DNA from: Microtetraspora malaysiensis
GTDB taxonomy: Bacteria > Actinomycetota > Actinomycetes > Streptosporangiales > Streptosporangiaceae
Assembly: GCF_001528665.1 (NCBI RefSeq)
Contig: NZ_BBYJ01000042.1
Span: 1 to 58,996 of the forward strand
Direction of reading: 5' to 3'
DNA: 58,996 bases
The position numbers were made by a program, and so were the translations under genes. How positions within the stretch are numbered: the first letter of the stretch is position 1; each line of letters begins with the position of its first letter. Below are positions 49,081-58,667 of this stretch, piece after piece. The notes beneath the pieces were generated by a model. That model searched no databases, was not told where the DNA came from, and was given only the letters and a program-made list of their open reading frames with translations.

Positions 49081-52000
49081 TTACGGGAACTTCGTGCTAT
49101 ATGGACCATTGCCACTCACCCAGGCGGTATAAGTGGTGGTCACCTTACGGCCCGATACCTGCCAGCCTGAGTCGTTTACAGTTCTATATATTAACAGACT
49201 GCCCGATCTGTATTCTTTTATGTGGACCGTCTTGTGGTAGCTAGTGACGATGGTCTCTGTCCGTCTTCTAGTCTGGGGTATCGTCTCGCGTACGCGACGC
49301 CCACAGGGGCTTAGCGCGGTTTTTTGACAGACCCAAACGTAGATCGTTCTATTTTCCTGATAATGGTTAACTTGGGTGTAAGTGCGGTAGTAGTGATTCA
49401 CCTCGATGAAGACCTCGAGCTTGTCGCCACATACCACGTCAAAGCGAGTGCACGTTAACGTGACTATGGTGCCGTAGACCTGCTCGTATAGAGTGTCGCG
49501 CTCACGCGTGATGTCGGACCACTCACCGCGACCGCCGAGGTAATCATCTTCTCCTGTGAGGTCGGTCTTGTTGAGCGGATCACCGCTGCAATACTCGTAG
49601 GCGTTCGCGCTGCCGCCGTCCACCGGATCGAGTTGCAGGAAGCGTCCAGTGACGGGGTTGTACAGGCGGCGGCCCATGAGCACGAGTCCGCCGAGAACCT
49701 CACTGTCGCGCTGGTAGCTGCCCAGCCAGCCGTAACGGGTGGATCCGCTGGCGGAAGCACGCGGTGCGCCATACTCGGTGTACTCGGTGTAGCTGGCCAT
49801 TCCGTTGCCTGTGGGGGCAGCGGTCGCGGTGAGGTCGCCGTGCAGGTCTGCCAGTTGCAAGGTCACGCTGCCGTCGCTGCGCTGGATCGCCGCCAGGCCG
49901 GACAGGCCGAGCAGGTTCCGGGTCCAGGAACCGTCAGCCTCGGCGACCCAGCCGGGGCTGTCCTCTCCTCCGGTGTAGTGGTTGACGGTCGTGCCGGGTT
50001 TCGGCCCGCCGGTGGTGACGGTCTTGGTTATCCGTCCTGCCGAGTCCCGGGTGAAGGTCTTGCTCTGCCCGGCTTGGCTGATCATTGCGACCTGGTCGTC
50101 GGTGTAGTAAGCGACGGTCACGTCAGAGCCACCGACCGCATCACCGGCCGGTAGTTGAGTAGTCCGGCCGAGGTTGTCGTAGACATAGCCGCTGCCGGTG
50201 ATGCGGTCAGCCGTGTCGTAGGTGTAGCTCTTCTCGACGGGGGTCCCTGCAGTGCCGCAGCTTGCGGTAGAGGAGTAGTCGCTTCGGGAGAGCCGGTTCG
50301 TGTTGAGGGTGAAGGAGTACAGCCGGGTGGTGCAGGTGCCGCCGTAGGCGTCTTCCACTCTGACCAGTCGGCTGGCACCGTCGTAACGGTAGTTCTGAGC
50401 GCTTCCACCAGGTCCTTGACGTTTGGCGATCCGTCCCTGAATATCGGGAACGGCGGCGTAGGAGAGCCAGGCGTTGCTGTCCTTGGCGTATCTCAGGCCA
50501 GTTCGGACGCCGGTCGAGTCATAATTACTCATGGCTGTCAAGCCGCCGGGGTAGACCTGCGTCGCCAGCGCCCCGCCCTCGTCATAACTGCCCGTGAACA
50601 CCCCCGCACCAGTGTCTATGCGAGTGAGCATCCCGCGGTGCTCCGTCCGCCCGGATGCGTCCACTCCGTCGTAGGTAAAGGTGATCAGCCCTTTACCGTC
50701 GTAGGTGGTGGCGATCTGACCGTCGATGTTGTACGTGACAGTACTGGTGTTACCACTGGCGTCGGTGGTCGAACTCAACCGTCCGAAGGCATCATGCTGC
50801 TGGATGATGCTCTGTTCGCCAGAGGTGGTCTGGCTGGGCAGGCCGGTCAGCGCGTCGTAAGTGTAGGTGGTCGGTGGTGTGGCCGTGCCGCCCGCGCTTA
50901 CCGGGCTGACCTGCGTCTCGACGCTTGTGGCACGCCCCGCAACGTCGTGGCCGAACGTCACCGTGCGGGTGACATTGCCGGAGGTGTCAGTACGGACGGC
51001 GGTGTCGCCGTAATAGCTGTACGTGGAGGAGTGCACCGGTAGTGGAGCGCCCGCCGGCTGAGCGGTCGGCCCGAATCGGCAAGACCAGCCTGCCCATTGC
51101 GGTTTGTTCCCGCACTCGGGCGCGGTGGGGTGCGCACTGGCGGTGTAGTAGTGGGTGACAGTCGTGCCGGCATCTGCGCCTGCGGAGTTGGGCATTCTGC
51201 GTTCGAACTCCCGTCCGGCCGCGTCGTACCGCAGGCGTTGCACGATGTCGGCACCACCCGGCACGACAGTCGTCACGGAGGTGACCTTGTGCAGGTTCCA
51301 GCCTGAGGCGTCGCCCGAGCCGATCGGGTCGTACCCGGTCTTGGTCACCTGGCTGTCCTCAGCCGTTGGAGTGGCCGTCCCATCCAGTACCACCGGTCTG
51401 GAGGTACTGGTGGTGACCAGGCGGTAGTTGATCGCCTGGGATGGCTTGCCCTCGTCGTAGACGTTAATCTTCTCCGCCCGTGCCGACACGAAGCGACCGT
51501 CCGCCAGGGTAACCAGCCTGGCTGGTCCGAGCTCGGTGCTGAGGTCACCGTCACTGGTGTAGGTCGATACGCTGGCGAGAAGGTCGGCGCGAGCGGCCGA
51601 GTCGGATCGTCCGACTACGTACGGATCAGTGTCCTCAGTCGGTGCCAGAGCCTGCGCCCGATTGCCGGGGTCCAGATCCCATACGACGCGCCCCTTGTCG
51701 TCGTAGCGTGTCGCGCCGATCTGCCAAGCGCCCGCACCATACCGGGCGGCATTGACCGACCGACCGTCCGCATCAGTGTAGACCAGGGAGGCGTACTCCC
51801 AGTCGGACGTGCCGGGACGGTAGCTCCCGCCTTCCTGGCGCGGCGGCACGTGCGAGGCGGGGAAAATCGCGGTGCCCGTCACAGGCAGGTCTGTGGCTTG
51901 CCCCCACTGGCTGGTCTGGGTCGCGGTCAGGTCCACCGGTGCCCCTGCGCCGCCGATAGGTATGTCGTAGGCGACCGCCATGGTGGGGTCTATATCGCCG

Positions 52001-55000
52001 CCTTCCCGCTGCACGCCGATCAGACGGCCGGCGCTGTCATAATTGAAGCGCCATGGGGCCAGCCCCGGCGGGGTGAGCTGGTTGATCCGCCCCTCCGCGT
52101 TGTAGTAGTAGGTGGTCGTCAGGCCGGTACGCAGGTCGAAAACCTGCCGCAGGTGCCCTGTTGAGTCGTACGCGTACGAGGCCATCGCGGTCGTCTTCAT
52201 CGCGCCCGTGTCGGGGTCGAACGCCGTGTAGGTCACGTTCTTGACCTGGCCGATGTAGTCACCCCAGCCCGAGGCGACGCCGGTGGCCGTCGTATTGGCC
52301 GCGTACGACAGTTCGATGGCGCGGCAACCGGCGGCCAGGACGGTGCCGCAGGTCACGTTCACTGCGACGGGCGTCAGAACCCGGGTGATGCGCCCCTGGT
52401 TGTCCCGGTAGTAGGTGGTGGCCGACTCGGTGGCGGCCGTCTCCGTGCGCGCGACCACCCAACTCCCGTTCGCCTTGACATAGGTCGTCTTGTTGCCGAA
52501 CGCGTCCGTGTAGACCATCTGCCCGTTGTCGACTGTGATAAAGGACCCCTCAGCAGCGTCGCCGACACCCGTGAAGCCTTCGCCGTACCTGACGTACGTC
52601 CAGGTCGAGCCGTCGGGCCCGATCAGCTGCAGCGCGCCCGACTCACCGTCTCCCGAGGGAGCGAGACTCGGCACGTTAGTGGGCGGCGCGGGGAACTCGG
52701 CACGCCATCCCGGTCCGAATACCTTGTTCTCAGCGAGTTGCTCATCCGGCCGGTCGGCCTCCGGATGAAGGGTGGTGTGAGTTCGCTTGATGGAGGTGCC
52801 GAAGAGGCTGGTGTCGGTGGCGTTGAGAGCGAAGTCGCCGGTCTGCACCGCGACCTTGCCGGGCCCGATGTCGGCTGTGGCGTAGGAGCCGCCGAAGGCG
52901 CTCTGGTCGAGGATCAGGGTGCTCCCGTCGGAGCACTTCTCCTCACCGGTGGTGCCCGACAAGCAGGCACGGACCTGGACCTTGCCTCCGTCGTCCGCCT
53001 CGCTCCGGAGCGTCTTCGCGAGATCCCAGACCAGGGGCGGGAAGTTCTGCGACGTGTTCGTGCGGACCTGGGGCCACGATGTCAGTGGCTGCGTCGAGCC
53101 GGGCACGGTGACGTCCTGGGCGGGAACGGGCCGCCACACCGCCCACGGGCTGTTGGCGTCCGGGTCGCCGATCTGGTACTCGTAGCTGACCTTGGTCTGG
53201 GCGGGTGCGGCGGCGGTCTCCAAGGTCACCGCCCTCGACGTACGGGAGGCATGCTGCACGAGCCCGCCAACCCCGATCCCGAAGCTCGTCTTGAAGACGG
53301 GAGAGGTGTTATGCGCCTTGTCGCGGGCCCTCATGTAGATGGTGTGCCAACCGGTGGAAAGCGACGAGAGGGAAAACTCTCCGCTGTACTTGTCCAGCGA
53401 CTTCGGCATCGCGGGATCGTCGATCCCGTACTGATAGCCGTCAAGATCGCCCCAGTAGGAGTTCATGAAGCAGTGGGAGTCACCGTTCCAGTTCAGCGGC
53501 TTCCACGAACCCTCCGGATGAGAGCAGCCCGTGCTCCCCGACACCAGCGTGGGAGGGGTGGCGTCCACTGTGATCTTCTGCCAGGGTGACCAGTCGGAGG
53601 TCTCGACGCCGTCGGAGACACGGGCCCGCCACCGGATCTGCCAAGCGTCCGCGATCTTGCCTTCAGGGATCTTGACCTTGGCGTTCAGTCCGGCCTGGAC
53701 GCCGTCGACAGAGCCACTCCAGATGACACCTGTGCCGTGAGCGGTGTCAGCGGGATCGTGCTCGACCTCGAAGTCGACCTTCAGCAACCCGCCGTCGCTG
53801 TCCCTGGCTCCTGCCCACAGGCTGGGGGTGAGGGTGTTGGTGTAGAAGACCCCGTCGTTACCCGTGATCGGCGCGGCCCGCAGGTTCTCCGTCCATGGGG
53901 TGCTGCCGAAGGTCAGGGAGAGTGTCACGGGATTGAAGGTCCAGTAGAAATTGCCGCGGTCCGTCGCTTCGTCGTCCAGTTTGAGCTGCAGACCGTTGCC
54001 CGCCGCGCCGCCGGCCCATGCCTGGGCGATCGGCGTGATCGGGATGCTCCACATGACGTTTTGGGCCAGGTCGGCGCCGAGGCAGGCGGAGGGCGGAGGC
54101 GTGGTCACGGCGCCGTCGTCGGTTGTGGCGGGCTGATTGCGCCAACGGACGTTGGTGGGTGACCACGTTCCGGTCAGGCGGCGGACCGTGAGCTTGCGAC
54201 CGACGGGGCAGGCCGGCTGTCCTTCGTAGCCCACCATGGTCGTGTTGAGGTCAAGGCGAGCGTCGACCACGTTCTTTCCCGCAAGGGTGGAGGTGTCGAA
54301 CTTGATCAGCGCCCGGGCGGGGACGTCCTGCTCCTTCTCGCTGTGAGAGCCGCAGCCGTCCCAGCTGTAGTAGCCGTCGATGATGCCGGCTACCATCTCG
54401 GCCGAGGTGAGCTGGGCGCCGTCGTCGCACGGCGCATAGAGGGTCCGGTAGGACTGCACGTTCAGCGTCAGCGTGGGATCGACGACCACCGGCCAGCGGG
54501 TGCGAGGGTCGGAGAGAAACGCCGGGTCGGGCTTGAGCACCAGGAACTGCTGATCGCCTTCGGCGGAGAGCTCGGTCTCCAGCTTCCCCTTGCGAGAGTC
54601 ATCGGCCTGCGCGGCCTGGCCTGGCGAGTCGTACATCACGGGTGCCGGTGCCGAAGCGACGGTCTTGCCCGCGCCGTCGGTGAGCTTCAGCTGGCCCTGC
54701 TCAGTCTCGGTGAGCTTCAGCCCGCCGGTCCTCACAGGGATCTTGTACTCGACAGGGCCGCTGGGACGTTGGCGCAGCACGACGTCATGGCGAAAGCCGG
54801 TGGGAAGCGCGGTCAGGACAAGGTCGGCGCCAGGGCCCGCGGCCTCGGCATAGGTGGCCTTGTTGCCTTCGACCTTGGGCTTGGGCAGGGTCGTTGGCCA
54901 CGCGAGGGCGTAGAACTCCTTGTCGGAACGTTTCAACTGCGCGAGTGGCTGCCCCGCACCACCAGCCGAGAAGGAGACATCAGCCAGAGCAGCCTTGGGC

Positions 55001-55371
55001 TTGAGGAGCCCTTCTGAGACTGCGAGCGTGGTATCGACAGGCCTCCACTTGTCGCCCCGCTTGACGCGTACGGGGTCGGAGGAGGTCTCCAGGGTGATGG
55101 TGCCGTTCGGGTTGACGTAGGTGAGGCTGGTCTCCGTGGTCTCGTCGGTGACCAGGACCCGGCTGCCTTGCAGGCGCGCGCTCAGGGCAGCGGAGATGCG
55201 GTCGGCCCGCTCGGTGACCTGCGGGGCTTTCGCGGCCGCCGGGTCGGGGGCGAGCGTCGCGGTTACCGCCGAGGCGGCGGCCTCCGCCACGTAGCTGGTG
55301 GCTAAGAGGAGCGAGGTCGCCAACCCCGCGGTGAGGGCTGCTCGTCGCCAGGCCCACCTGTTTCCTGGCAT
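49081..55371 (-). CDS. secreted RHS-repeat protein with DNRLRE domain and variable C-terminal tip
   Basis: A 2,096-residue polymorphic-toxin-like protein. The ATG at 55371 gives a Sec signal peptide (Arg-rich start, ALTAGLATSLLLATS core, AEA-A cleavage region); upstream in-frame starts would bury it. Then come a beta-rich region, a DNRLRE-type domain (about 300-490) and a fibronectin-like stretch. Many YD repeats follow, such as YDSTGHLRQVFD (about 950-1900), then the RHS core ending GRFLQLDPVDGGSANAYEYC and DPLNKTDLTG. The last 156 residues (49081-49551) are Tyr/Thr/Arg-rich, contain several cysteines and match no toxin I know. The DNA there is much AT-richer than in the body, suggesting exchange of the tip. 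Divergent from an AfsR-type regulator gene. Confidence 0.88.
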   Translation of the reverse strand: MPGNRWAWRRAALTAGLATSLLLATSYVAEAAASAVTATLAPDPAAAKAPQVTERADRISAALSARLQGSRVLVTDETTETSLTYVNPNGTITLETSSDPVRVKRGDKWRPVDTTLAVSEGLLKPKAALADVSFSAGGAGQPLAQLKRSDKEFYALAWPTTLPKPKVEGNKATYAEAAGPGADLVLTALPTGFRHDVVLRQRPSGPVEYKIPVRTGGLKLTETEQGQLKLTDGAGKTVASAPAPVMYDSPGQAAQADDSRKGKLETELSAEGDQQFLVLKPDPAFLSDPRTRWPVVVDPTLTLNVQSYRTLYAPCDDGAQLTSAEMVAGIIDGYYSWDGCGSHSEKEQDVPARALIKFDTSTLAGKNVVDARLDLNTTMVGYEGQPACPVGRKLTVRRLTGTWSPTNVRWRNQPATTDDGAVTTPPPSACLGADLAQNVMWSIPITPIAQAWAGGAAGNGLQLKLDDEATDRGNFYWTFNPVTLSLTFGSTPWTENLRAAPITGNDGVFYTNTLTPSLWAGARDSDGGLLKVDFEVEHDPADTAHGTGVIWSGSVDGVQAGLNAKVKIPEGKIADAWQIRWRARVSDGVETSDWSPWQKITVDATPPTLVSGSTGCSHPEGSWKPLNWNGDSHCFMNSYWGDLDGYQYGIDDPAMPKSLDKYSGEFSLSSLSTGWHTIYMRARDKAHNTSPVFKTSFGIGVGGLVQHASRTSRAVTLETAAAPAQTKVSYEYQIGDPDANSPWAVWRPVPAQDVTVPGSTQPLTSWPQVRTNTSQNFPPLVWDLAKTLRSEADDGGKVQVRACLSGTTGEEKCSDGSTLILDQSAFGGSYATADIGPGKVAVQTGDFALNATDTSLFGTSIKRTHTTLHPEADRPDEQLAENKVFGPGWRAEFPAPPTNVPSLAPSGDGESGALQLIGPDGSTWTYVRYGEGFTGVGDAAEGSFITVDNGQMVYTDAFGNKTTYVKANGSWVVARTETAATESATTYYRDNQGRITRVLTPVAVNVTCGTVLAAGCRAIELSYAANTTATGVASGWGDYIGQVKNVTYTAFDPDTGAMKTTAMASYAYDSTGHLRQVFDLRTGLTTTYYYNAEGRINQLTPPGLAPWRFNYDSAGRLIGVQREGGDIDPTMAVAYDIPIGGAGAPVDLTATQTSQWGQATDLPVTGTAIFPASHVPPRQEGGSYRPGTSDWEYASLVYTDADGRSVNAARYGAGAWQIGATRYDDKGRVVWDLDPGNRAQALAPTEDTDPYVVGRSDSAARADLLASVSTYTSDGDLSTELGPARLVTLADGRFVSARAEKINVYDEGKPSQAINYRLVTTSTSRPVVLDGTATPTAEDSQVTKTGYDPIGSGDASGWNLHKVTSVTTVVPGGADIVQRLRYDAAGREFERRMPNSAGADAGTTVTHYYTASAHPTAPECGNKPQWAGWSCRFGPTAQPAGAPLPVHSSTYSYYGDTAVRTDTSGNVTRTVTFGHDVAGRATSVETQVSPVSAGGTATPPTTYTYDALTGLPSQTTSGEQSIIQQHDAFGRLSSTTDASGNTSTVTYNIDGQIATTYDGKGLITFTYDGVDASGRTEHRGMLTRIDTGAGVFTGSYDEGGALATQVYPGGLTAMSNYDSTGVRTGLRYAKDSNAWLSYAAVPDIQGRIAKRQGPGGSAQNYRYDGASRLVRVEDAYGGTCTTRLYSFTLNTNRLSRSDYSSTASCGTAGTPVEKSYTYDTADRITGSGYVYDNLGRTTQLPAGDAVGGSDVTVAYYTDDQVAMISQAGQSKTFTRDSAGRITKTVTTGGPKPGTTVNHYTGGEDSPGWVAEADGSWTRNLLGLSGLAAIQRSDGSVTLQLADLHGDLTATAAPTGNGMASYTEYTEYGAPRASASGSTRYGWLGSYQRDSEVLGGLVLMGRRLYNPVTGRFLQLDPVDGGSANAYEYCSGDPLNKTDLTGEDDYLGGRGEWSDITRERDTLYEQVYGTIVTLTCTRFDVVCGDKLEVFIEVNHYYRTYTQVNHYQENRTIYVWVCQKTALSPCGRRVRETIPQTRRRTETIVTSYHKTVHIKEYRSGSLLIYRTVNDSGWQVSGRKVTTTYTAWVSGNGPYSTKFP

Positions 55372-55610
55372 GGCGAAACAAGCCTTTCGGCGGATGTACA
55401 CCCAACCTCCCAAATAATGATCTGTAAGCGATCGGAGGGGATTAGTACGACATAAAGCAGCATGGAGGGCGGCGCTGTGGAGTCTCTCTCTACTTTGTCG
55501 CGATCTCGTTTGTGGATCTGTTATCGCCCGTTGTGGAGCACCGAGACAGAGGAGGACCACGATGGGGACACACGGGGCATGATCGTGACCGCAAAGGGGG
55601 GACCAGGCTG
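55372..55610. promoter_or_regulatory. divergent promoter region, RHS gene and AfsR-type gene
   Basis: This 239-base gap must hold promoters for both genes. It is AT-richer near 55411-55520. The AfsR-type regulator may bind here; I could not pick out a confident direct-repeat heptamer of the kind SARP proteins use. Confidence 0.4.
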
Positions 55611-58550
55611 ATGCTTCGTGTCCTGGGGATGGTGGAGATCTGGCGTGACGGGAACGTGGTGCCGATCGTCGGCGAGAAACAGCGGACCCTCCTCGCGCTC
55701 CTCATCCTCCGTGGCGACCGGGTGGTGCCGCACGACGAACTGCTACACGCGCTCTGGGGCGACCACCCGCCGGCCACGGGCCGCAGAGCACTGCACCACC
55801 ACCTGTGGTCCCTGCGCCGCGCCCTCGCCACCGACGCGGCCCTGTCCACCAGCTCCGGGGGCTATGCGCTGAAGGTCCCCCCGCGCGGTTCTGACCTGGC
55901 GGCGTTCCTCGCCGAAGTCGCCGACGCGGGCGCCGCCCGGGCCGCGGGCCACGTGCGGGGGGCCGCCGAACGGCTGCGCGCCGCGCTGGATCTGTGGCGA
56001 GGATCGGCTCTGACGGGTACACGCCTGGAGTTCCAGACCCTGGAAGGCCGCGCTCTGGAGGAACTTCGCCTGTCCGCCCTCACCGACCGCATCGAGGCGG
56101 ACCTGGCCCTGGGCCATCACGCCGAGTTGGTCGCGGAGCTGCGGCAGCTCATCGCTACCACGCCCTTACATGAACGCTTCCGCGCCCAACTCATGATCGC
56201 GCTGCACCGCGACGGCCGACGCGCCGACGCGCTGGAGCAGTACCGGCTGGCGCGCCAGTGCTTCCACGACGAACTCGGGCTGGAACCCGGCGACGAACTC
56301 CAGCGGCTGCACCAGGCCATCCTCTCCGGCAACCCGGACACCGCACAGCCCGCCGATCAGGTGCGGCTCCGCGAGACGCAGCCGCGCCCGCACCTCATAC
56401 CGCGACAGCTGCCGACCGATATAGTGCGCTTCACCGGTCGCGAGCGGCATCTCGGCACTCTGGACACGCTTCTGTCCACCGACGGCGGCACCCTGCTGAT
56501 AACCGCCATCGCTGGCGCGGGCGGCGTTGGCAAGACCGCCCTGGCCGTCCACTGGGGACACCGCCGGGCCACCTGCTTCCCCGACGGCCACCTGTACGTG
56601 AACCTACACGGCTATTCACATAGCACGCCGGTCACGTCCGGCCAGGCCCTGTGGCAGCTCCTCAGCGGGCTCGGTGTGCCGCACGCGCAGATCCCCGTGG
56701 ACGCGGATGAGCGCTCGGCCCTGTACCGCTCGGCCGTCGCCGGCAAGCGCATGCTCATCGTGCTTGACAACGCGGCCACCGCCGACCAGGTCCGCCCTTT
56801 ACTCCCCGGCTCGCTGATGAGCCGGGTACTGATCACCAGCAGGGATGCACTGCGCGGACTCACCGCCACCCACGACGTCAGCGTCGTCACTCTAGACATG
56901 CTCCCGCCCGAGGAGGCTGAGGCATTGCTGCGCACCCTCCTGGACGGCGAACAGGACGCAGCGCCGATCACGGAACTGGCTGCCCTGTGCGACTATCTGC
57001 CCCTTGCCCTGCGCCTGGCAGCCGCGCAGCTCCGCGACGCCGGCGCGATGGCGGACGACCTGGTGACCAGACTACGCGCCGGCAACCGATTGGAAGCCCT
57101 CGACTTCGCCGAGGATCCCCACGCGGGGGTGCGCGCCACCATCGCCTCCTCCTACCGGGCGCTGCCCGAACCCATACGCACGACCTTCCGTATCGTGAGC
57201 CTCCACCCGGGCCGCGACATCAGCCTTGACGCTCTGGCGGCCATGACCGGCCAGAGCACGGAGGCCACGCGCCGCTGCCTGACAGCGCTCGCCCGCGCCC
57301 ATCTGGTGATCTGGGCCGGTCAGCGTGTGAGCATGCATGACCTCATCCGCGAGTACGCCAGGAAACTCGCGGGCGAAGAAGGCGAGCAGTCGGAGGTGTG
57401 GGAGCGGCTGCTCGGCTGGCACGCGCACACCGCCAGGGCCGCCATGGCCCACGTCGACCCGGACGCCATGCTCCTGACACCGAGCGTCCCGCGCCCAGCG
57501 CACGGGGTCAGGGAGTTCGCCGACCGGGACAGCGCGATGGCCTGGCTGAACAGCGAGCACGACAACACTGTCACGCTGGTCGTACACGCCGCCCGGCACG
57601 GGTGGCGGGCGCACGCCTGGCAACTCGCCTACGTCACGGCGTACTACTGCTACGTGGCCCGGCACATCGACGATTGGATCACCACCCATCGCGTGGCCCT
57701 GAAGGTCGTCCGGGAACTGGGCGACCGGGGCGGCGAGGCGAAGATCCTCACCACCTTGGGTCACGCCCTCATGGAGGCCAACCAGTACGGCGCATTCCTG
57801 GACTGCCAGCGAGGGGCGGTGGAACTCGCTGCGGCCACGGGCGACAAGGGCATGCAGGCCGAGGCGCTGAACTACGTGGCGTTCGGGCTGTTCAGAACCG
57901 GCGATCTCACCGCTGCCCTCACCACCAACGACGAGGCCATGGAGCTGTATCGCGAGAGGGGCGACAGAGCCGGGGAGATCGCCACCGTCTATTTAGCCGG
58001 GCAGATCAACGTTCGACTGGGCAAGACGCACCAGGCACTGAAGTGCCTCGATCAGACCCTAGCGTGGGTTCGCCTGCGAGGCAGACGGCACGACGAGGTG
58101 TGCGTCCTGCTCGAGGTGGCCACAGCCCACCTCGACCTGAGGCTGCTGCACGCGGCGCGGGACTCCGCCGATCTGGCCCTGGAAATCGCCCGCGACCTTG
58201 GCGACACGATGCTGGAGGCACTGGCCCTAAACCACCTAGGCCAGGTCCTGCTGCAACAGGGGTCGGCCCTGGAGGCTCTCCGGCTGCAGAAGGAGGCCCT
58301 GGCCCATGCCCGGGAGCTGTCGGAGCAGCTGACCGAGTGCACGGTGCTCAACGGCCTAGGGCGCGCGTACGCCGCGTGCGGGGAGCCCGAGACGGCTGCG
58401 GAGCACTTCCGCGCGGCACTGAAGATCGCGGCGCGGATCAATGACCCATATCAATTAGCGGACGCGCGCGCTGGGCTCGCCCCCCTGTCCTCGAAGGACG
58501 ACCCGCCCGTACGCCGACGACCGCGCAGAACACCACCAGCGCGAGCGTGA
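55611..58550 (+). CDS. AfsR/SARP-type regulator: winged helix, BTAD, NB-ARC, TPR
   Basis: 979 residues. The OmpR-like winged helix (about 1-95: LRVLGMVEIWRDGNVVPIVG, LLALLILRGDRVVPHDELLHALWG, LHHHLWSLRRAL) is followed by a BTAD domain (about 100-250, ending ALEQYRLARQCFHDELGLEPGDEL). An NB-ARC ATPase (about 275-560) has P-loop GAGGVGKT (302-309), LIVLDNA and LITSRD. The C-terminus (about 680-970) is a TPR superhelix. Such signal-transduction ATPases activate secondary-metabolism or nearby genes in actinomycetes. I chose the ATG at 55611; the frame continues 33 codons upstream without a better start. Its divergence from the RHS gene suggests local control of it. Three proline/arginine-rich codon clusters close the C-terminus. 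Confidence 0.9.
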   Translation: MLRVLGMVEIWRDGNVVPIVGEKQRTLLALLILRGDRVVPHDELLHALWGDHPPATGRRALHHHLWSLRRALATDAALSTSSGGYALKVPPRGSDLAAFLAEVADAGAARAAGHVRGAAERLRAALDLWRGSALTGTRLEFQTLEGRALEELRLSALTDRIEADLALGHHAELVAELRQLIATTPLHERFRAQLMIALHRDGRRADALEQYRLARQCFHDELGLEPGDELQRLHQAILSGNPDTAQPADQVRLRETQPRPHLIPRQLPTDIVRFTGRERHLGTLDTLLSTDGGTLLITAIAGAGGVGKTALAVHWGHRRATCFPDGHLYVNLHGYSHSTPVTSGQALWQLLSGLGVPHAQIPVDADERSALYRSAVAGKRMLIVLDNAATADQVRPLLPGSLMSRVLITSRDALRGLTATHDVSVVTLDMLPPEEAEALLRTLLDGEQDAAPITELAALCDYLPLALRLAAAQLRDAGAMADDLVTRLRAGNRLEALDFAEDPHAGVRATIASSYRALPEPIRTTFRIVSLHPGRDISLDALAAMTGQSTEATRRCLTALARAHLVIWAGQRVSMHDLIREYARKLAGEEGEQSEVWERLLGWHAHTARAAMAHVDPDAMLLTPSVPRPAHGVREFADRDSAMAWLNSEHDNTVTLVVHAARHGWRAHAWQLAYVTAYYCYVARHIDDWITTHRVALKVVRELGDRGGEAKILTTLGHALMEANQYGAFLDCQRGAVELAAATGDKGMQAEALNYVAFGLFRTGDLTAALTTNDEAMELYRERGDRAGEIATVYLAGQINVRLGKTHQALKCLDQTLAWVRLRGRRHDEVCVLLEVATAHLDLRLLHAARDSADLALEIARDLGDTMLEALALNHLGQVLLQQGSALEALRLQKEALAHARELSEQLTECTVLNGLGRAYAACGEPETAAEHFRAALKIAARINDPYQLADARAGLAPLSSKDDPPVRRRPRRTPPARA

Positions 58551-58667
58551 ACAGCAGCACCCTGCCAGCGCGCCCCGCCCCTACGGCCATCAACCTTTTC
58601 CGGCCAGTGCCCATCTTGAAACCCGACGCCCCCACGCAGAGCACAAGCGCCCTGCCGCCGGTCACAC

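Noticed and set aside
52738-53589. Plus-strand frames inside the RHS gene
   Set aside because: The RHS frame has continuous domain structure; the opposite frames have no motif or ribosome-binding site.
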